Of a stretch of 37,080 nucleotides of DNA, positions 16,381 to 23,895 are shown piece by piece (position 1 is the stretch's first letter; each line of letters begins with the position of its first letter). The notes beneath the pieces are model-generated. The model made no database searches and was not told the origin of the DNA. It worked only from the letters and a program-made list of their open reading frames with translations. The position numbers and the translations under genes are program-made. Source of the DNA: a bacterium (GTDB lineage Bacteria; Krumholzibacteriota; Krumholzibacteriia; LZORAL124-64-63); NCBI GenBank assembly GCA_003353795.1, contig PIVY01000027.1, forward strand, positions 1-37,080, read 5' to 3'.

Positions 16381-16412
16381 TCGATCGTCGGCGAAATGAC
16401 ACCCCGCCTCGC

Positions 16413-16440
16413 CGGGCCGGATGCGACTGCGTCCGGCCCG
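16413..16440. terminator. Bidirectional hairpin terminator between convergent genes
   Basis: CGGGCCGGA (16413-16421) pairs with TCCGGCCCG (16432-16440) around a 10-nt loop. It sits between the ends of the plus-strand YCII-like gene and the minus-strand DUF481-type gene, 33 and 9 nt from their stops. No U-tract is present on either side. Confidence 0.65.
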
Positions 16441-16449
16441 TCGCCGTCC

Positions 16450-17487
16450 TCAGTCGAACTTGTAGCGCACCCCGCTGATCACGCCCCAGTCCGTTCCGGA
16501 GGACGCCGTCGCGGATGGATCGCTGTCGAAGCGGTAGTAGACCTGGCTGATGTCCCAGAACAGGTCCTCGATCAACTCCAGGCTGAGCCGGCCATCGAGG
16601 TTCACGCGGTAGCGCCCCTTGACGGTCAGGTTCAGGAATCCGTCGGCATCGAGGCTGAATTCCAGCTTGGGCGTGTCGTAGCGAAACGCCATCAGGTTCG
16701 TATCCAGGACCAGCTCGAAGTTGGTCGACCGTTCGCCGTCGCTGGTGAACTCCCGGTTGCCGCTGATCAGCAGCGAAGCCCGCACGATCGCGCTGTTGGA
16801 ATGGATGAGCCGCCGGCCGCCGCCCGCGGAGACACTGCCCCGGAAGTCGATGCCGAGCTCGTCGTTGCGGCTGCCACCGAGGTCGCCGCGGTAGAACCAC
16901 TTCTTCGCGAAGTAGCGCTGGTATGAAATCGGCAGATCGGTGTTGGTCTTGTTCCCGTCGGACCTCGCCGTGATGATGGTGTTGAGGCTCGCCTCGGTCA
17001 GGGCCTTCTCCGACCGATGCCGCACCGACCCTCCGAAGTTGAACTGCAGGATCTCGGTGGACTTGGTGTAGCTCAGCCCCGTGGAGATGTCGCCGACCAG
17101 GCGCTCGGTGAAGGTGGGCTTGATGGGTTCGATGATGACCACGTCGACACGGTCGACATCGAACTGGCCGAAGACCGTCTGAACGCGCAGTACGTTGTCG
17201 GCGTCCGACTCGATCAGCGAGCCGAAGAAGCGATCGCCATGCCGGTTCTCGATGTCCAGCTGCTTGTTGCTGACCACCCGGACGACGTGGTTCCACTCGA
17301 TCTTCACCCGCCCCTTGATGTCGGTCATGCTGAGTTCCAGGAGGCCGTACTGCAGCTTCTTGATCTCGCCCACGAGGCGGTTGCCGTTGTCCATGACGAC
17401 GACGTCCGTCTTCTTGGCCCACGCCGGGGTGGCGAGGGCTGCGAGGATCGCGAGGAACACGACTGCGATGGCGGTGCGGTTGACCAT
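16450..17487 (-). CDS. DUF481-type outer-membrane protein
   Basis: This 345-aa protein has a signal peptide (AIAVVFLAILAALATPAWA). An N-terminal soluble beta domain (about residues 26-120) includes VVVMDNGNRLVGEIKKLQYG. The C-terminal DUF481-like region (about 130-345) consists of alternating amphipathic strands ending in YKFD, consistent with an outer-membrane beta-barrel. The fold is typical of the YdiY/DUF481 family, whose function is unknown. The start ATG at 17487 has only a weak ribosome-binding site. A good promoter lies about 100 nt upstream on the same strand. Homology is judged by pattern, not by search. Confidence 0.75.
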   Translation of the reverse strand: MVNRTAIAVVFLAILAALATPAWAKKTDVVVMDNGNRLVGEIKKLQYGLLELSMTDIKGRVKIEWNHVVRVVSNKQLDIENRHGDRFFGSLIESDADNVLRVQTVFGQFDVDRVDVVIIEPIKPTFTERLVGDISTGLSYTKSTEILQFNFGGSVRHRSEKALTEASLNTIITARSDGNKTNTDLPISYQRYFAKKWFYRGDLGGSRNDELGIDFRGSVSAGGGRRLIHSNSAIVRASLLISGNREFTSDGERSTNFELVLDTNLMAFRYDTPKLEFSLDADGFLNLTVKGRYRVNLDGRLSLELIEDLFWDISQVYYRFDSDPSATASSGTDWGVISGVRYKFD

Positions 17488-17592
17488 GGCGGCGAGGCCC
17501 CGGGGTTCTCCTGGAACGAGAATCGGCGGATGGAATGAGACGGTATCCGCCGGCGTCGATTGCGGGAAGCAATGCCCGCGTCGTCCGGCCCG

Positions 17593-17621
17593 ACAGTATC
17601 CAGCGGTCGCCGGGATGTCAA
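17593..17621 (-). promoter_or_regulatory. Sigma-70-type promoter for the DUF481-type gene
   Basis: Read on the minus strand, a perfect TTGACA (17621-17616) is followed by 17 nt and TACTGT (17598-17593), which keeps the key T1, A2 and T6 bases. The predicted leader is about 100 nt. It lies opposite the upstream region of the plus-strand AAA-type gene. Confidence 0.55.
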
Positions 17622-17696
17622 AAAGATCGCCGACGCGCCGGTCCCCGATTGGCGCCGGCCGGCGTTCGCGAGTACAGATGGATCAGGAGGTTTCCC

Positions 17697-18173
17697 ATGA
17701 AGGAACGACGCGCCAGGCTCTTCGAGATCCCCGCGCCCGATGCGGGCCGGCTGCACGAACTGGCGGCTGCCCGACGCGCGCGCTCGGTGGTCCTGCTCAA
17801 CGGCACCGGCGGCACGGACCCGGATCGACTGGTGGCCGATCTCGCGCGCGCCATCGCGCGTCCGGTGAATCGCGTCCCGCTGGCCAGGGTGGTCGGCAAG
17901 TACATCGGCGAGACCGAGAAGAACCTTGCCCGGGCCTTCGTCATGGCCGAGCGAGCGGGCGCCGTGTTGCTTTTCGACGAGGCCGACGCCCTGTTCGGCA
18001 AGCGCAGCGAGGTCCGCGACAGCCACGATCGCTACGCCAACCAGCAGGCGGGTCACCTGCTGGCGATGATGGAGCAGTACGACGGAATCGTGCTGCTGGC
18101 CACCAACCAGCCGGCGGAGATCGACCCGGAACGGCGGCAGTTTCTCCTGTGGGTGATCTCGACGAAGGTATGA
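17697..18173 (+). CDS. Short AAA-type ATPase-like protein with degenerate P-loop
   Basis: This 158-aa protein keeps the middle of an AAA domain: KYIGETEKNLARAF, Walker B LLFDEADALFGKRSEVRDSH (Asp94, Glu95), and the sensor-1-like region DGIVLLATNQ. Where Walker A (GxxGTGKT) should be, residues 35-43 read NGTGGTDPD, so the nucleotide-binding Lys-Thr is missing. The protein stops about ten residues after the usual LATN motif (EIDPERRQFLLWVISTKV), before the lid and most of the arginine-finger region. It starts at 17697 with CAGGAGG 6 nt upstream, an excellent site, suggesting it is expressed. It is either a pseudo-ATPase or a decaying gene. Partner and role are unknown. Confidence 0.75.
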   Translation: MKERRARLFEIPAPDAGRLHELAAARRARSVVLLNGTGGTDPDRLVADLARAIARPVNRVPLARVVGKYIGETEKNLARAFVMAERAGAVLLFDEADALFGKRSEVRDSHDRYANQQAGHLLAMMEQYDGIVLLATNQPAEIDPERRQFLLWVISTKV

Positions 18174-18217
18174 AGGCGCCGCCGGATCCCTCGTATCGAA
18201 CTGACCGCGAACGTGAA

Positions 18218-18245
18218 ACGGCCCCGGACGCATCGCCGGGGCCGT
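18218..18245. terminator. Bidirectional hairpin terminator between convergent genes
   Basis: ACGGCCCCGG (18218-18227) pairs perfectly with CCGGGGCCGT (18236-18245) around an 8-nt loop. It is flanked by AA on the left, so on the minus strand it is followed by TTTC, a short U-run. It lies between the convergent stops at 18173 and 18274. Confidence 0.7.
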
Positions 18246-18273
18246 CATCAGTCCAGGGCCGTTCAGCCGGATT

Positions 18274-18714
18274 CTAGAAGTAGATCCCGCCCATGATCCC
18301 GAGTCCATCCCAATCGGAGATCGTGTACTTCAGCTCGGCGAAGGCCGCCATCTTGTCGGTGAGCATGAAGTTGAAGCCGCCGCCCAGGTTGAGGCCGAAC
18401 TTGGCCGTATCCGAGTTGAAGGCGAAGGAAAGGCCCGCCAGCGGGTAGAAGCGGCTCGTCCCGCCCTCGCTCGCGCTGATCATCCAGTGGTAGTCGGCCT
18501 GGAGCCGGAAGGTGGTCTTGTAGGCGGTGAAAATGCCGGCCTGACCGGTGATCTGCGAGACGTCCCCACCGAGGTAGAAATCCTTACGCAAGTCGATGGC
18601 GAAGTCGCCGTCGAAAACGCCGGCGCCCAGTCCAAAACTCTTGGCTTCGGCGGAGGCGTTCATGGCCAGAGCCAACATGATGATCGTGAGGGCGAACAAG
18701 CGGGCGGTCTTCAT
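18274..18714 (-). CDS. Small outer-membrane beta-barrel-like protein
   Basis: This 146-aa protein has a signal peptide (FALTIIMLALAMNASA). The mature part is rich in alternating strands and Gly (FGLGAGVFDGDFAIDL, FGLNLGGGFNFMLTD) and ends in a C-terminal aromatic residue (GGIYF), as outer-membrane beta-barrels do. The length suits an 8-stranded barrel of the OmpW/OmpA-like outer-membrane class. The start at 18714 is chosen because AAAGGA lies about 7 nt upstream and the signal peptide begins there. Cargo or role is unknown. Confidence 0.7.
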   Translation of the reverse strand: MKTARLFALTIIMLALAMNASAEAKSFGLGAGVFDGDFAIDLRKDFYLGGDVSQITGQAGIFTAYKTTFRLQADYHWMISASEGGTSRFYPLAGLSFAFNSDTAKFGLNLGGGFNFMLTDKMAAFAELKYTISDWDGLGIMGGIYF

Positions 18715-18762
18715 GGGGGGATCCTTTCGGCTGGTGGCTAACGGAATCGGAGAATCGCGGCT

Positions 18763-18792
18763 ATTGTATGACATGCTCCCCGAATCGGCCAA
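18763..18792 (-). promoter_or_regulatory. Promoter candidate for the small barrel gene
   Basis: On the minus strand, TTGGCC (18792-18787), an 18-nt spacer and TACAAT (18768-18763) match consensus in 4/6 and 5/6 positions. The predicted leader is about 40 nt. It lies in the 103-nt gap shared with the divergent methyltransferase gene, and the start codon of that gene is only 26 nt away. Confidence 0.5.
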
Positions 18793-18817
18793 CCCCGGAA
18801 TTCGCTCCAGGACGCGC

Positions 18818-19831
18818 ATGGACGACACCACCCTGATCCGCTTCGACCGCTTCATGCGGCAGGCCCTCTACGACCCCGACCGCGGCTACTACACCCGCCA
18901 CATTCAGCGCGTGGGCTGGGGCGGAGACTTCTCCACCAGTGCCACCCTGGGACGCGAACTCGGCCGGGCCATCGCCCGTTGGTGCGTCCAGGCGCGCGAG
19001 GACCTTCGCCTGGGCCGGCGCTGGGACCTCATCGAGCTGGGCGGCGGCGGCGGCGAGTTGGCCGCCCAGGTCCTCGACAGCCTCGGCTGGTGGCGACGGC
19101 GTGGTCTGACCTACCACGTGGTCGACGTCTCCCGACCGCTCCGGGAGTTGCAGGAGAAGCGGTTGGCCGGACGCCCGGTCCAGTGGCACGACACGGTGCA
19201 GGAGGCGCTGGCCGCCTGTCGAGATCGGCGCGCCATTCTCTTTGCCAACGAGTTCATTGACGCGTTCCCGTGCCGGGTGCTGGAACTCGATCGCGGCTGT
19301 GTACGGGAACTCTGGCTCGAGGAAGTGGCGCCCCGCGACTTCCGCGAGCGGCTCGTCCCCGTGGACGGCGACCTGGATCCGTCCAGCTGGTCGGCCCTCG
19401 CCCGCGAGTATCCGACGAAGCAGCGTGTGGAGATCCAGCCGACATACCGCGAATGGTTCGGCGCCATGAGCGAGCACGTCGACGTCGCCGCATTCCTCGC
19501 CGTGGACTACGGCGACACCGTCGACCTGCTCTATCATCGGCGGCCCCACGGCACCCTGCGCGCCTACTGCCAGCAGATGCGCTTCTTCGGCACCGACGTC
19601 TACCGCAACCAGGGCAAGCAGGATCTGACGGTGGACGTGAACTTCACCGATCTGCAAGAATGGGCAGTGGCGTCCGGCTGGCGGGTGGCTGCCTGCGAAT
19701 CCCAAGCCGAGTTTCTCGAACGGATCCTCGGCGCACCGGACGGCAAGACCGATGCCGATTCCTTTCTGCGAGATGAACTGGGAGCGGGCCACGCATTCAA
19801 GGTCCTCGACCTGCGCCGCGGCACATCCTGA
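18818..19831 (+). CDS. SAM-dependent methyltransferase, MidA/NDUFAF7 family
   Basis: This 337-aa protein matches the MidA (DUF185) family, whose mitochondrial member NDUFAF7 methylates an arginine of complex I. Visible signatures are RFMRQALYDPDRGYYTRH near the N-terminus, the SAM-binding DLIELGGGGGELAAQVL (about residues 69-85), FANEFIDAFP (about 146-155), VDYGDTVDLLY and LRAYCQQMRFFGTDVYRN. The start at 18818 is preferred because AGGA lies about 5 nt upstream and homologues begin just before this point; an ATG at 18773 is the alternative. The bacterial target is not known. No complex I genes are nearby. Confidence 0.88.
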   Translation: MDDTTLIRFDRFMRQALYDPDRGYYTRHIQRVGWGGDFSTSATLGRELGRAIARWCVQAREDLRLGRRWDLIELGGGGGELAAQVLDSLGWWRRRGLTYHVVDVSRPLRELQEKRLAGRPVQWHDTVQEALAACRDRRAILFANEFIDAFPCRVLELDRGCVRELWLEEVAPRDFRERLVPVDGDLDPSSWSALAREYPTKQRVEIQPTYREWFGAMSEHVDVAAFLAVDYGDTVDLLYHRRPHGTLRAYCQQMRFFGTDVYRNQGKQDLTVDVNFTDLQEWAVASGWRVAACESQAEFLERILGAPDGKTDADSFLRDELGAGHAFKVLDLRRGTS

Positions 19832-19844
19832 ACGGGAGGTCATC

Positions 19845-20741
19845 ATGGAAATCAAGAACGTCCTGATCGTCGGCACCGGCACCCTGGGGTCGCAGATCGG
19901 CTTCCAGTGTGCCATGCACGGATTCCGCACCACCATGTACGACATGAAGGCCGAGTCTCTGGAGGCCGCCAAGCAGCGCCACCAGCAGATCGGCGAGGCA
20001 GTCAAGGCCGACATCGGCAAGACCGACGCCGAGGTCGCCGCCGCCCACGCCAACCTCTCCTACACCACCGACCTGGAGGCCGCCGCCAGTGACTGCGATC
20101 TGGTGAGCGAATCGGTGCCCGAGGATCCCGAGATCAAGCGCGGGGTATTCGCCCAGTTGCACGCGGTCTGCCAGGAGCACACCATCTTCACCAGCAACAG
20201 CTCGACCCTGCTGCCCAGCGAGATCGCCGATGGGACCGGGCGGCCGGAACGTTTCCTGGCCCTTCACTTCGCCAACCAGATCTGGGTTGCCAACATCGGT
20301 GAAGTCATGAAGCACCCGGGCACCGATCCCGCCGTCTTCGAGCGCGTGGTGAAGTTCGCCGCCGAGATCGGCATGGTGCCCATCAAGATCGAGAAGGAGT
20401 GGAGCGGCTATGTACTGAACGCCCTTCTCGTTCCGCTCCTCGGAGCCGCACAGACGCTCCTGGCCCACGGAATCGCAACTGTCGAGGATGTGGACCGGAC
20501 CTGGATGATCTCAACCGGGGCGCCCATGGGCCCCTGCGCAACCCTGGACATCGTCGGGTTGCAGACGGCGTTCGCCATCAGCGATCACTGGGCCCAAAAA
20601 ACGGGCGACAAGCAGATGCGCATGAACGCCGACTTCCTGAAGGCCAACTACCTCGACCACGGCAAGCTCGGCGTGAACACGGGCGAAGGATTCTACACCT
20701 ATCCCGATCCGGCATACCGGCGACCGGATTTCTTGACCTGA
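19845..20741 (+). CDS. 3-hydroxyacyl-CoA (3-hydroxybutyryl-CoA) dehydrogenase family protein
   Basis: This 298-aa enzyme should oxidise 3-hydroxyacyl-CoA with NAD. The N-terminal Rossmann motif is VLIVGTGTLGSQIG (residues 6-19). The catalytic-region motifs SNSSTLLPSEIA and LALHFANQIW follow, then EWSGYVLNALLVPLLGAA and the C-terminal dimerisation domain with GAPMGPCATLDIVGL. The usual HFFNP is changed to HFANQ, so the active-site surroundings differ from typical members. The start follows GGGAGG by 5 nt. It is 13 nt after the methyltransferase stop and probably co-transcribed. The exact acyl substrate is unknown. Confidence 0.87.
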   Translation: MEIKNVLIVGTGTLGSQIGFQCAMHGFRTTMYDMKAESLEAAKQRHQQIGEAVKADIGKTDAEVAAAHANLSYTTDLEAAASDCDLVSESVPEDPEIKRGVFAQLHAVCQEHTIFTSNSSTLLPSEIADGTGRPERFLALHFANQIWVANIGEVMKHPGTDPAVFERVVKFAAEIGMVPIKIEKEWSGYVLNALLVPLLGAAQTLLAHGIATVEDVDRTWMISTGAPMGPCATLDIVGLQTAFAISDHWAQKTGDKQMRMNADFLKANYLDHGKLGVNTGEGFYTYPDPAYRRPDFLT

Positions 20742-20878
20742 TCTGCTCACGGAGGCACGCGAACATGAGGCGATCGTTGCTCCGCTCCGAGATCGGGCTG
20801 GGGCTCATCCACCTCGTTCCGATTCATGGCGTACGTGGTTCTGATCTTCGACTGACCCGATCCCCGGGAGCTGTGACC

Positions 20879-21397
20879 ATGCGATTTCTGCTGCTTGTCC
20901 TCCTCGTAGCGCTCGCCGCCTGTGACGAATCCGAGATCACCCGCATGGCCAACCTTCCGGTACCGGCAGGACAGATCGGTGACCCCGGCCCCGTGTCGAT
21001 CACCCCTGGCCGCACGGTCTACGTGCCGGCCTACACCGGCATCCGGTACTACGACGAGGGGAAGATCTACCCGCTGGCCGTGACGCTGAGCGTGCGCAAC
21101 ATCGATCCGGACCGCGGCATCGTTCTCGAACTGGTGGATTTCTACGATTCCGACGGCAAGCTGGTGGACCGCTATCTCGCCGAGCCCGTCCGGGTCGCCC
21201 CCCTGGCGACCGCGGAATTCTTCGTCCCCGAGCGCGACATGCGCGCCGGCAGTGGCGCCAACTTCCTGGTGAACTGGAGCGCCGCCAGTCCGGTCTACGA
21301 GCCGGTGATCGAATCGGTGATGATCGGAACGTCGGGCACGCAGGGGATCTCGTTCGCGGCGCAGGGAGTGCCCTACGGCGAGCGGGTCACGCCCTAG
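20879..21397 (+). CDS. DUF3124-type lipoprotein
   Basis: This 172-aa protein has a lipoprotein signal (RFLLLVLLVALAAC) with the lipidation Cys at residue 15. The residue after it is Asp, which in enterobacteria signals inner-membrane retention. The mature sequence contains VYVPAYTGIRYYDEGKIYPL and LSVRNIDPDRGIVLELVDFYDSDGKLV, matching DUF3124. The start at 20879 has GGGAG 8 nt upstream and begins the signal peptide. An in-frame ATG at 20765 with a good GGAGG would add 38 polar residues in front of the signal and is less likely, though it could encode a leader. Function is unknown. The 137-nt gap before it holds nothing else recognised. Confidence 0.8.
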   Translation: MRFLLLVLLVALAACDESEITRMANLPVPAGQIGDPGPVSITPGRTVYVPAYTGIRYYDEGKIYPLAVTLSVRNIDPDRGIVLELVDFYDSDGKLVDRYLAEPVRVAPLATAEFFVPERDMRAGSGANFLVNWSAASPVYEPVIESVMIGTSGTQGISFAAQGVPYGERVTP

Positions 21398-21519
21398 AAC
21401 GGGAAGACCAGCGGCGCCAGCAGGAGCGCCACCACGTCCAGCCGGGCCGTGCCGCGGGCAAACAGGACGCTCGCCGCCGCACCGACGACCACGAAGACGA
21501 TGGTGAGGTCGCTCGTCAT
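21394..21519 (-). pseudogene. Truncated N-terminal remnant of an SLC13-type membrane transporter
   Basis: A 41-codon reading frame runs on the minus strand from ATG at 21519 to TAG at 21394-21396. It encodes MTSDLTIVFVVVGAAASV then LFARGTARLDVVALLLAP. This resembles the first helix and the RxDVVALL motif that open SLC13/DASS-type (and related ArsB/NhaD superfamily) transporters of about 400-600 aa. It starts only 2 nt after the stop of the upstream aminopeptidase gene and has no ribosome-binding site of its own. Its stop overlaps that of the convergent DUF3124 gene through the palindrome CTAG. It is most likely a deletion remnant; a functional mini-protein is possible but less likely. Confidence 0.6.
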
Positions 21520-21521
21520 CG

Positions 21522-23288
21522 TCAGCCGGCAAGCATGCCGGCCACCGACCCCTTGCTCAACGGATGGTAGCTGTCCGACACCGCGGCGAACACCTCACGT
21601 GCGAAGACCTTGCCCTCGTCGTGGGTCATGAGCGCCAGGTACAGCGGCTTGAGGTACTTCATGCGACCCACGTCGGTGAGCACCTCCCGCACCCGCGGCA
21701 TGACCGGCCCGTAGTTGGAGCCCGCAGCGATGGTGAGCCACTCCACGAGCACCTCGTAGTTTCCCTGCTTCGTCAGGTCGAAGGTCTCGTCCAGCCACTG
21801 GCAATCGGCATCGCCCATCTGGCGCGGCAGGTCCTGCAGGTAGAGCTGCCACTCCGTCGGCGACCACTCGTCACGCAGGGAAGGGTCGGGCCGGGCGCCG
21901 TCGTTCCAGCCGGCCGCCAGCTCACGCAGCTTCTCCACCTTGGTCGCGTTGATCGGCAGCTCGTTGTCCGGCATGTCGGGCTCCTCCACCCAGCGCGGTC
22001 CCTGGATCTGCATGTAGACGCCGGGCAGCTTCAGCTCGAGGAACTCGAGGAACTCGTCGGTGGTGATGCTCTGGAAGCGGAACGTCTTGATGTAGTCGAG
22101 CAGAAACTCGTCGAACCGGGGCCGGCCCACGGCGTCCTCGAGCAGCAGCACGAACTGGGCGCCCTTTTCGTACGGCACCAGGGAGTAGACCTCGTCGGGA
22201 TCGACGCCCGCGAGATCGGTGCGCAGCCTGGTGTATTCGGAGCCCTTGCCGAACTGGTCGAGGTTCACCTGGAGTGCGTTGCGTCGCACGACGCCCTGCA
22301 GATCGGCGTACTCGGCACCGTAGATCTCCTCGAGGATGCGGCGCTCGGCGTAGACCGTGAAACCCTCGTTGAGCCAGAAGTCGTTCATGGTGGCGTTGGT
22401 GACCAGGTTGCCGGTCCAGCTGTGCGCCAGCTCGTGGGCCACCACGTTCACCTGGGAACGGTCGCCGGCGATGAGGGTGGGCGTGAGGAAGGTGAGGCGG
22501 GGGTTCTCCATGCCGCCGTACGGGAACGCGGGAGGCATGACGAGGAGGTCGAAACGGTCCCACTCGTAGGGTCCGAAGAGCTTCTCGGCGGAGGTGATCA
22601 TACCGTCGACTTCGGCGAACTCCCAGGCCGACTTCTCCAGGGTCTCGGGCTCGGCGTACACACACGAGCGGGGACCGAGATCTTCCTTGGCCAGGTTGCC
22701 CACGGCCAGGGCCAGCAGATAGGTGGGAATGGCCTGGGGCATGTGGAAGCGCCAGGTGGAGCGACCGTCGCTCTCCTCGTGGCCGGCGTCGCCGGCCGAC
22801 ATCACCGCGCGCAGCGGCGCCGGCACGTTGATCGCCGCGTCGTAGCTCACCCGGTGCCGCGGCGTGTCCTGACAGGGCACCATGGTGCGGGCGTGGATGG
22901 GCTGGCACTGACTGAAGAGGAAAGGATGCTCGCCGCCCGCGGTCTGCTGGGGCTCGAGCCAGCCAAGGGCCAGGGCGCCGGGGGCGGTCTGGTAGACGAT
23001 CTCGATGACGTCGGTGCCGGTGGGCAGGTCGAGGCGCAGGCGGTCGCCGCGCACGGCCTCGGTTTCGGCCACGCTCCAGGCAATGTCGGCGCCGTCCTGG
23101 GTCTTGACCGACTCGATCACCAGGTCACGCCCGTCGAGGTCGAGGGGGCCCTCGCTCGGGTCGGCCAGGTGGATGCGCACGCGGCCAGCGAGGGTGCGGG
23201 CGTCGAAATCCACGGTGAGGTCGAGGTCGAGGTGGCGCTGACGGGGCTGGTCGCCGTCGCACCAGGAGTGCGGGTCGAAGCGCGGCAT
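21522..23288 (-). CDS. M1-family zinc aminopeptidase (leukotriene A4 hydrolase-like)
   Basis: This 588-aa enzyme removes N-terminal residues from peptides and may also carry epoxide-hydrolase-like activity, as leukotriene A4 hydrolase does. It shows the exopeptidase motif PYGGMENPRLTF (about residues 253-264). The zinc site is HELAHSW (His285, Glu286, His289) with Glu308 in WLNEGFTVYAERRI. A C-terminal helical domain follows. There is no signal peptide, so it should be cytoplasmic. The start at 23288 has GGAGGAG 5-6 nt upstream. Length is close to the leukotriene A4 hydrolase type (about 600 aa). It is followed within 2 nt by a transporter remnant. Confidence 0.92.
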   Translation of the reverse strand: MPRFDPHSWCDGDQPRQRHLDLDLTVDFDARTLAGRVRIHLADPSEGPLDLDGRDLVIESVKTQDGADIAWSVAETEAVRGDRLRLDLPTGTDVIEIVYQTAPGALALGWLEPQQTAGGEHPFLFSQCQPIHARTMVPCQDTPRHRVSYDAAINVPAPLRAVMSAGDAGHEESDGRSTWRFHMPQAIPTYLLALAVGNLAKEDLGPRSCVYAEPETLEKSAWEFAEVDGMITSAEKLFGPYEWDRFDLLVMPPAFPYGGMENPRLTFLTPTLIAGDRSQVNVVAHELAHSWTGNLVTNATMNDFWLNEGFTVYAERRILEEIYGAEYADLQGVVRRNALQVNLDQFGKGSEYTRLRTDLAGVDPDEVYSLVPYEKGAQFVLLLEDAVGRPRFDEFLLDYIKTFRFQSITTDEFLEFLELKLPGVYMQIQGPRWVEEPDMPDNELPINATKVEKLRELAAGWNDGARPDPSLRDEWSPTEWQLYLQDLPRQMGDADCQWLDETFDLTKQGNYEVLVEWLTIAAGSNYGPVMPRVREVLTDVGRMKYLKPLYLALMTHDEGKVFAREVFAAVSDSYHPLSKGSVAGMLAG

Positions 23289-23895
23289 GGGATCTCCTCC
23301 GGGGTAGGCGTGGGCGGCCGGACGTGTTTTCACCGGGCCCGACGGTTGATCGATCGCCGCACATGATAGGCCGAGAGCGGTACCGAGACGAGGGAATTAG
23401 GCTCTCACGACAAGATCGCCGACTCCGAAGAGCCGGCGATCCTGGGGCGAATCGGTCGGGCGATGAAATCTCCCATGAGCATCATCCGTCGGGTCCCGGA
23501 GAACGTGCCCGAACCGACGGACCGACCCACCTCCTCCCCGTCGTGTCGACGGAGTTTCCGATCTCACCTCACAGGGGCCGCACGCTGATGCCGTGCAGAC
23601 CAACGCAAACTGCAGGCCAGATCTGGCCAGCGCGTCGAACAATTCAACTCGTTGTCTCGCAGCGGCTTCCTGATGTCACCTCGAATCGACAATCGACCAG
23701 GGCGCAACTGGTCCATGATCGAGGTGCCTCGCATCGACTCCGAATTCCCAGTAGAGAAAAGCCATTTCATTGTCATTTACGAATGTGATACCATCCCACT
23801 CCTGTTGCCGGTCACACCCAGACTAGAGGAGGTCGCTCGCCTCGCGTAATCGTCAATCCAATCGCAAACCCCACCCTGACACGATTGGAGTCAGC
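23289..23895. other. 607-nt non-coding gap with a strong hairpin
   Basis: No convincing gene is present in this divergent gap; the open frames have no protein-like composition. At 23414-23441 there is a strong hairpin: GATCGCCG pairs with CGGCGATC, an A/C mismatch follows, then CTC/GAG closes a CGAA loop. The section from about 23740 to 23800 is clearly more A+T-rich than its surroundings and holds the promoter candidate for the subtilase gene. Nothing else was recognised. Confidence 0.6.
23766..23794 (+). promoter_or_regulatory. Extended -10 promoter candidate for the subtilase gene
   Basis: TG-A-TACCAT (23786-23794) is an extended -10 with 4/6 hexamer matches. TTCATT at 23766-23771 is a weak -35 at a 17-nt spacing. 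It lies in the only A+T-rich patch of the gap and predicts a leader of about 95 nt. Confidence 0.4.

Noticed and set aside
23324..23788. A 154-codon gene in the large gap
   Set aside because: Composition is not protein-like, there is no good ribosome-binding site and no motif is visible.
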